Assembly: GCA_017607445.1 (NCBI GenBank)
Contig: JAEVHH010000006.1
Coordinates: forward strand, 3,100,001-3,164,000
Source of the DNA: Histoplasma ohiense
Taxonomy: Eukaryota > Ascomycota > Eurotiomycetes > Onygenales > Ajellomycetaceae
Direction: 5' to 3'
Length of the DNA stretch: 64,000 bases
Shown here piece by piece: positions 57,332-64,000 of this stretch. How positions within the stretch are numbered: position 1 is the stretch's first letter; each line of letters begins with the position of its first letter. Both the position numbers and the translations under genes were made by a program. Under the pieces are notes generated by a model. It did no database searches. It saw only the letters and a program-made list of their open reading frames with translations, and was not told the origin of the DNA.

Positions 57332-60300
57332 ATGTTCTTAGATATCAAAATGAACTACAAACAATTCTACAAACACCCACCACATTCAAACATGGTGGAT
57401 GATAACTTAGATCTACAAAGCATCCTTCAGCAGCAGACACTACAGATGACTGAATTGCAACAACAACTTGCTGAAATGAGCACTTCCACATTCATCATTT
57501 CTTCTACATCCACATCTCATGAAAAGCCCTCAAGAGAGAAGCTCTCAATTCTTGACAAATACAAAAGAGATCTAGCACTCTACCTCACATGGAAGTCAAA
57601 AGTGAATACCAAATTGAACATTGATGGATGAGCAATAGGCTCACTATCCAATCAAGTGTGGTATATTCATAGCAGATTGAATGGCAATGCATTAGCAAAA
57701 TTTCAACTCTGAATGAGTCATTGTCAGAATCATCAGTGTACATCAGAGCTAGTCTTTCAACAACTCAACTCTTTCTTTCTTGATTCTATGCTTCAAGCCA
57801 AGGTGTTTGACTGACTTAATCAAACTCATCAGATGAATGTTGTGTTGACAACTTATCTTTCTGAATTCAATCACAAACTCCTAGAAGCAGATGAGCAAGA
57901 CTGAGATGATATCATCAAGATCAATATATTGTTCAAGAACTTGAACTTTCAGTTGCATAACTGAAGTATAAAATGTCTGAAGCTCTCAATATACAGTGAA
58001 TTCTGCACTGATCTTTGTCTGTTGGACAATGATCTGTCTCAGTTTCACACACTTCAAAATTGCAGAGGATTTCACTGAATAAATGTGTATACTTCAAATC
58101 ACTCTGCAGCATTACTCATCTCTGAATCAGAATCAATGAACTGAGTTCCACATGTGAATGCAAGTCACTTGAGGATCTCTAACATCTCAGAGAAGAACAT
58201 CACTGATCAAATTGTCAGAGAAGTCTGCATACACTGTGACAAGTCAGAACACTTCACAAATCAATGTTCAAATGCAATTGTTCTGAGTAAACCCCTCATA
58301 CATGTGAACACTGTGTTGTCTGTGGATAGACAAGAACAGAGAAAAGATGAGCTCTTGCTCTAAAATGTGAATGAGAGTTCAAGAAGCAGAAAGCTAGCTG
58401 AAGATTTGAGCAGAAGATGCAAGTGAATGCAATCATGATCTCTGTCATTGTAAATAGCTTAGTCAATGTATGAGCAATGATAGACAGTGGTTTTCTTCAC
58501 TACACTCTTATAGACACTCAGCTGATTGAGAAGCATAAGCTTCAGTGTATTCTCTTTTTCAAACTGTATAAACTCAGTGGATTTGACAGTCTCAGAGGAT
58601 CTGTCTTCTACAACATGATAAGATTTAATATTGATGTAGAAGAACATGAGAAAAAGAATGTATACATATATGAAATACAAGATCTTGAGTATGATCTAAT
58701 GCTCAGTCTATCATGACTCACAGAATTTGAAACCTTGTTGAATGCATGCAACCACTGTCTTATTTTCTCAGAAGATGATCATGTTTATGAGAAGAATGTC
58801 AATAGAACTGCTGATCTCACTCAGATATCAGTGAAAGTGTACAAACTACTAACTCATCAAGTGCATGAGAAGAAGAATGTCCAAGTGTTCACTGCTAGCA
58901 TAGCAGATATCAAGAAAGTGTTAGAAAAGTTAGAATCTAAAGATCTTAAGAAACTGTGTAAGAAACTATCTGAATTGTACAAAGACTTCACAGATGTGTT
59001 CAATGAGAAAGAAGCTGAAAAGCTTCCCTCTCACTGAGAACTCAGTATAGATCATATGATTGAGCTCATCAAGAAAGATGATAAGAATCTGCAACTGCTC
59101 TGAGGTTCTCTCTACAGCATGTCACACAACAAGCTTCTCATTCTACAAAAAACACTCAATGAATTACTAGACAAAGATTTTATTTGTGTTAGCAACTCAT
59201 CCACTGCAGCATCTGTACTGTTTGTGAAGAAATCAGAAGATGGCTTATGATTCTGTGTTGATTATTGAGGACTCAACAAGATTACACAGAAGGACTGATA
59301 CTCCCTCCCACTCATCAATGAAACACTTGAACAGATAGAAAAAGCAAAATGATTTATGAAACTTGACATCTCTGCAGCCTTCTACAAGATAAGGATTAAT
59401 GAAGATGATGAATGACTAATTGTCTTTCATATGTGTTATAGATTATATGAATGAACAGTGACCCTCTTTGAATTAGTGAATGCTCTGAGTATGTTTCAGA
59501 AATACATTAACTGAGCCCTATGAGATCTGCTTGATGAGATTGCCTCAGTGTACATGAATGATATCTTGATCTTCACTGATGAATTGCTCACTGAACACTG
59601 TAAGCACATACAACAAGTTCTTGATCATCTATGAAAAGCTGGACTGCAAGTGGACATTGACAAATGCAACTTTGAGATCAAGTCTACAATCTATCTAGAA
59701 TTCATCATCAAAGCTGAAAAAGACATATATATGGATTCTAAGAAGATGGAAGCAATCCTCAACTGAAAGATATCAGTCTCAGTAAAAGAGACTAGAAGCT
59801 TTCTAGAGTTTGTCAACTTCTACTGAAGATTTATCAAGAACTTCTTCAATATTGTACAATCACTAATAGATCTGATCTGAAAAGATGCTGTATTTCAATG
59901 GACTGATGAAGTGGACACAGCATTCAAAAAGCTGAAGCATATGTTCACAAACACCCCAATGCTGCAATCATTTGATTCAGATAAGCATATGATTCTTGAA
60001 ACAGACATCTCAGATTATGTAGTAGATGAAGCACTGATGCAATATGACAATGAAGATATTCTACAATCTTATGTCTTCATCTCAAAAAAGATGTCATCTG
60101 CTGAATGCAATTATGAGATCTACAACAAGAAGCTTCTAGTGATCATATGATATCTTGAAGAATGGAAATCTGAACTCATGAGTGTCAAGAGATTTGAGAT
60201 TGTTACTGATCATAAGAATCTAGAGTACTTCACAATCACTTGTAAGCTCACTGAGAGGTATATGTGTTGGTCATTGTTTCTTAGCTGTTTTTTGTTCACA

Positions 60301-61980
60301 ATTTGTTATTGATCTGAAGTAGAGAATATCTTTGTGGATGCTCTGTTTCATCAAGAACAAGATATACCATCTGATGACTTGAATGACAGATGGAAACACT
60401 GAGAGTATCAGTTAATCAACTCTGCAATTATAGAAAGTTCTACACAATCAGATGAACTCTGTGTACATATCAACCAGTTCTGAGCTCAAGAACCCTCACT
60501 CAAAGAACAATGAAGACTAGCAGCAGAGACAGATGAATTCTGACAACAAGCTGCTGAAGTCATATGAAGTAAAGCATCTCAATTCCTCACAGATGTATAC
60601 TCAAGAACAGATATCTCAGCATATTTGATTGACAATGACAACTGCTTATGCTTTCAAGATAGATGATGAGTCTCTGATTCAGAATCTCTATGAACACAGA
60701 TCATGCAAGAAATTCATGACTTACTGATGACTGAGCACTCAGAACACAAAATCATATACAACATTGTTGTCTGAGAATTCTACTGATCAGATATGTTGAA
60801 AGACATACACCAGTTTGTACACAACTGTGATCACTGCAGCTCAGTGACAGCATGATATGAATGCTAAAAAAAGATATTGAAGCTTCTATCTGTTCTCAAC
60901 TGAATTTGATATGATATAGCTATCAATTTTGCAGTTTCTTTATCTGAAAGCAGAGGTTCTACAAACATTCTAGTCATTGTTGACTGACTCAGCAAGAGCA
61001 TAATACTACAGCTCTGTGACAAGATGAATGCTGAAGTAGTTGCAGATGTCTTCATCAGAAGCCTGTTTTATTATATGCACAGTCTGCCTTCATTCATTGT
61101 GTCAGATAGAGACAGTCAATTCATCAGTGCACTCTGAGTCTGTGTATGTCAATTATTAAGAATTGAACAAAAGTTATCAATGATGTATCATTCAGAGACT
61201 GATGGAGCTATCAAAAGAATGATATAAATGATAAAGAACATTCTCTGTAAGTTCTGTAATTACATACAAAACAACTGAAGCAATCTACTGCCACACACTG
61301 AGATTGTGATTAATGATTGAAATTCTGCTATAACAGATGTAAGCTCATTCTTTCTTCTACACAGATACAACTTAGAGATTCTGGACTTCTCTGAGACTTT
61401 CTGAGAAACTGTGTACACCCACAGCTTCATACAGACAGCAGAGAATATTGTGAGCAAGCTGAAGAAAGTTCACAAATGAGCAGAAGCTTCAATGACCAGT
61501 ACTTAGTAAGATTATAAGAATCAAGTGAACATCAGAAGAAGTTCTGCAATCTGATATCATATAGAAGACAAAGTCTGACTGAATCTTAAGAATATAAGAA
61601 TGAACCATCCCTCACATACACTAGATTATCATCACACCAAGTATACAGTGAAGAAAGTGCTAGACACACACAATTATCAACTCAACACTCTGTCTGACAT
61701 TCATGACATCTTTTATATGAACCTGCTTCAACCCACAGCTGAGGATTCATTCCTCTCACAGAGAATCTTCAATTGACAGTCATCTGTCATTGTAGAAGAA
61801 GACAATAAACTTGAGTGGAAAATTGAAGCAATTCTTGACAATAGAATCAACCACCACTGCTGTGAATATCTCATCAAATAAGTAGAATATGATTGTTCAA
61901 TCTGGGAATCTGTGTCTGTCTTGAAGAACACTGCTGCTCTCAACACCTATGAGTCCTCACTCACCTCAGTAGAGAGGGAT
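57332..61980 (+). pseudogene. Gyp-B gag-pol (B2)
   Basis: Gag from ATG 57332 (or 57350) includes PSREKLSILDKYKRDLALYL; the knuckle CIHCDKSEHFTNQC is near 58231-58272. The protease keeps AMIDSGFLHY (58477). Reverse transcriptase occupies about 59140-59780, with the catalytic box reading YMNDILIF near 59550, while B3 has YMDD. RNase H is open at 59911-60150 (ETDISDYVVDEALMQYDN). Integrase has HNCDHCSS (about 60828), a DIAINF segment and SDRDSQF (about 61105); a chromodomain (KIEAILDNRINHHCCEYLIK) is at about 61821-61975. Nearly every conserved Trp is a TGA. Confidence 0.9.
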
Positions 61981-61982
61981 AA

Positions 61983-62516
61983 TGTGATGGGTTAGCATTC
62001 ATTAGTAATTAACTTATGCAATCAACTCTTCTTCTGCATTCACTTGTTTCTGACTGTTGTGATTTTGCATAATTCTCAATGTTCTTCCACTCTGTGCTCT
62101 GCACTTGTGTAGTTTCTAACAATTCTTTCATGTAGCTCTTAATGTTCTTCCACTTCATACTCTGTGCTCATATAGTCTCTAACAATTCTTTTGTGTAGCT
62201 TTTTACATTCTTCTACTCTGTATTCTGCACTTGTGTAGTCTCTAATAATTCTTCTGTGTAGCTCTCAATGATTCCTCCATCCCATGTTCTGTGCTTGTGT
62301 AGCTTCTAATAATTCTTATGCATATCTCTTAATGTTCTTCCACTCCATACTTCACTGTGGAGTGGCTTCTGATATTCTTTCACTCTGAACTTTCCTCTAT
62401 AAGAACTCTCTTTGTATGACCTTTTCTTCTGATTTCTTTTCTCTTTCTTTCCTTAATCAATTCGTAATCTGTAATTAGAATAGTACCAAATTGTTAATCG
62501 AAGTACGCCCGTTACA
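61983..62516 (+). repeat. Gyp-B 3' LTR (B2), 534 bp
   Basis: TGTGATGGGTTAGC to CGCCCGTTACA, preceded by the purine tract AGAGAGGGATAA. Equal in length to the 5' LTR. Confidence 0.92.
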
Positions 62517-62639
62517 CATGACATACACCACCCTCCATTATCAAGGATGGTGTATGCTATTGCACTAGTTAATTCGTATAAAAAGAGCTGCAAAGCTTAG
62601 AAGCTTTGAACAGCTCAAGCAATCTTTGAACTACATTTG

Positions 62640-63154
62640 TCTGTTTTGTTCAGAAAATTGATGAGAGAAAGTATCACTTTCAGTGTTCTGCTCTTGATAC
62701 TCTTCAAATTACAGTCAAAATCACATTGATCACATTTTTTGAGTGTATGATATTATGTGAAAATTAATGTAACAATATCTCACTAATCATTTCACAGATG
62801 ATCTTAAGACTATAATTTATTATAAACAGATGACTCTCACTGTGAGGGATATTAGATTGATGATGAAAATCATTCAAGAATTGAATAGCAATTTTTTTGA
62901 TGATTATAGATTGAAGAAATAAGTTTTTTTCATTTGTTTATTTGTTTATTTTTTTATTTTTTTTTTTTTTTACTGAAAGTTTTTGTTTTTTTTTTATAAT
63001 ATTCTCAGTTGTTGTTTTTGTTTTTTTTTTTTAATTTTCAAAATGTTTACAGATATATAATGATATTTCTGTTGTTGACATCAAAAAGATAACAATATTT
63101 GATAACACTCACATCATAATTAGCCACCATTCAGCATAAAGGTATATGTATTAT
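62640..63154. other. D2 right segment: end of accessory frame 2 and poly-T region
   Basis: Collinear with D1 7870-8385. After about 62930 it is T-rich and non-coding. It stops at GTATATGTATTAT, where A4 begins; D1 continues there into the 56-bp palindrome. Confidence 0.7.
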
Positions 63155-63425
63155 TGTAATAGACGCAACGGAGATATCTATATTAGAAAATAGCTATATG
63201 GCAATAGAAGAACACAGAACACGCCAGAATTAATGAGGAGGAATATAGCACACAGTATTATAGACAGCTGTAGTGCATGATGATCATCTATATAATGCTT
63301 GCTGATATCTGTAGATATTAGAAGATCAGTGATTAGCTTTGAATAATAGAGATTGCTATCTTCTTAACATTCTATATATGTACTTCACACTACTCTCATA
63401 ATTATACCTACAATCATCTCTTACA
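63155..63425 (+). repeat. Gyp-A 5' LTR (A4), 271 bp
   Basis: Same ends and length as the other four Gyp-A LTRs. It keeps CGCAACGG near its start, where A1 and A2 have transition-mutated versions. Confidence 0.92.
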
Positions 63426-63511
63426 ATTCTAATCACTCATAACTCTATTTGAGTGGTCTGTTGTTATGCACACCTACAATAAAGCATGCAATGTTAGTTA
63501 AAACATGCAAG

Positions 63512-64000
63512 ATGATCTTGATATATGCAAGATTCTTTGAAAATCAATCTGAATCCTCTACTGCCTTCAATGATCACAATGCATGTTTGCAACAGTTGAA
63601 TGATCAAATCTGTGAATGAGAGCAGCAATTAGCTATTCTGCATACACAACAGTGACTCAATAAGTTGAAAATGCAGATTTGTGAAGATACTCTCATTGAG
63701 TTTCAATTAACTCAGAATATCACCACAGAACCACTGCAAAATTGATCTGTGAATGATACAGACAATGATAATGAAACACCACTGAGATTAGAGATTAAGA
63801 ACTATTATCAAGAAAAAAATATATTAGAATTCAAGAACTATAAAAATTGCATATTGACTCTCTTTACATATCACTGCTGATATTATTGAAAGAAGGAACA
63901 CAAGATAAATGATGCTAAACTCTACTTTGACACCCATGTTAAGCAGAAATGATTGAATTTTATATCATTGTATAAGAGATGTGAAGAAGTAACACTGTTG
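63512..64000 (+). pseudogene. Gyp-A gag N-terminal part (A4)
   Basis: About 163 codons to the window end, with a Gln-rich coiled coil (QQLNDQICE, QLAILHTQQ) and the conserved NETPLRLEIKNYY segment seen in A3 gag near 38610. It extends beyond the open part of A3 gag, through YFDTHVKQK. Interrupted by several TGA and TAA codons. Confidence 0.8.

Larger units (their letters stand above)
56418..62516 (+). mobile_element. Gyp-B copy B2: complete 6099-bp element inside the Gyp-C 3' LTR
   Basis: LTRs at 56418-56951 and 61983-62516 (534 bp each). The target duplication CATGA (56413-56417 and 62517-62521) splits the Gyp-C LTR; the intact LTR at 48517 shows the original order. Gag, protease, reverse transcriptase, RNase H, integrase and chromodomain follow on the plus strand. 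Confidence 0.95.
48517..62635 (+). mobile_element. Gyp-C: complete gypsy-like element (8.0 kb without the nested B2)
   Basis: LTRs of 146 bp at 48517-48662 and, split by B2, 56386-56417 plus 62522-62635. The target duplication is TTTG (48513-48516 and 62636-62639), with the D1 empty site GTGTTTATCTG near 7866. Internal order on the plus strand: gag (from 48672), protease-like region, reverse transcriptase, RNase H, integrase without a chromodomain, then about 2 kb of extra sequence and the purine tract GATAGAGGAGGA before the 3' LTR. Confidence 0.92.
48190..62930 (+). pseudogene. hAT-D accessory frame 2 in D2, split by Gyp-C
   Basis: The plus-strand frame seen at 7543-8160 recurs as about 48199-48516 and 62640-62930. 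Its ATG-equivalent is mutated, TGA codons are frequent, and Gyp-C separates the halves. Not functional. Confidence 0.4.
30020..63154 (-). mobile_element. hAT-D copy D2, split by three LTR elements
   Basis: D2 pieces are 30020-32132, 39258-40588, 46550-48516 and 62636-63154, about 5.9 kb in total; its right end is replaced by A4 at 63155. The left terminus reads TAGACTGGCCGGTGGGATC. Collinearity with D1 at each junction shows that A3, B3 and Gyp-C are later insertions with short target duplications. It encodes the hAT transposase (minus) and the two accessory frames described for D1, all broken. Confidence 0.82.
63155..64000 (+). mobile_element. Gyp-A copy A4: 5' LTR and start of gag, cut by the window end
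   Basis: The LTR is 63155-63425 (TGTAATAGACGCAACGG to CATCTCTTACA). The leader follows, then gag from ATG 63512 with QSESSTAFNDHNACLQQLND and ENQS-like segments matching A3 gag. TGA codons already interrupt gag. The left flank TATTA(T) would be part of its target duplication in D2. Confidence 0.9.

Overview
The window looks like a repeat block from a filamentous ascomycete (Pezizomycotina). The reasons are a seven-helix Git3-type receptor with one short spliceosomal intron, a Tad-like LINE, Ty3/Gypsy elements with chromodomain integrases, hAT, Tc1/mariner and MITE-type DNA elements, and repeats heavily altered by C:G to T:A transitions, as in repeat-induced point mutation (RIP). The order or species cannot be fixed from the sequence; a eurotiomycete is possible, but that is a guess.

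I use working names. Gyp-A is a chromovirus with 271-bp LTRs, Gyp-B a chromovirus with 471-535-bp LTRs, Gyp-C a gypsy-like element with 146-bp LTRs, hAT-D a roughly 6-kb hAT transposon, and mini-D a short derivative of it.

Layout. 1-12428 is a nest: Gyp-A copy A1 (1-2629) lies in Gyp-B copy B1 (2630-4345), which lies in hAT-D copy D1 (4346-8644), which lies in Gyp-A copy A2 (8645-12428). 12429-17876 is a Tad-like LINE on the minus strand. 17877-19203 is the 3' end of Gyp-B copy B4, and 19204-20444 is a Gyp-A fragment (A5). 20445-22185 is mini-D, holding a 1-kb minisatellite. 22186-23790 holds LTR-element debris, a 28-bp tandem array, a (CAAA)n-tailed retroposon end and a Tc1/mariner relic. 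About 23.8-28.8 kb is a GC-normal island with the only clear host gene, a Git3-like GPCR (24496-25871, minus), plus a 705-bp MITE (27668-28372) and unassigned sequence. 28778-30019 is a Gyp-C fragment. 30020-63154 is a second hAT-D copy (D2) split by Gyp-A (A3, 32133-39257), Gyp-B (B3, 40589-46549) and Gyp-C (48517-62635), the last itself split by Gyp-B (B2, 56418-62516). The uninterrupted D1 copy gives the empty sites, so 4- or 5-bp target duplications can be read for A3, B3 and C; the site of B2 is read against the other Gyp-C LTR. At 63155 another Gyp-A (A4) begins and runs off the end.

The most interesting item is in Gyp-A. Every copy with its 3' half carries, between pol and the 3' LTR and on the opposite strand, a separate gene that can be spliced into a 323-codon Cys/His-rich protein. 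It has two introns of 47 and 132 nt with canonical borders, at the same places and of the same lengths in three copies. In A1 this antisense gene has no stop codon, although the adjoining pol frame is already broken. Gyp-C may carry an unrelated antisense frame in the same position, and hAT-D carries two extra reading frames beside its transposase. Almost all retroelement frames are dead, mostly through Trp TGG codons read as TGA.
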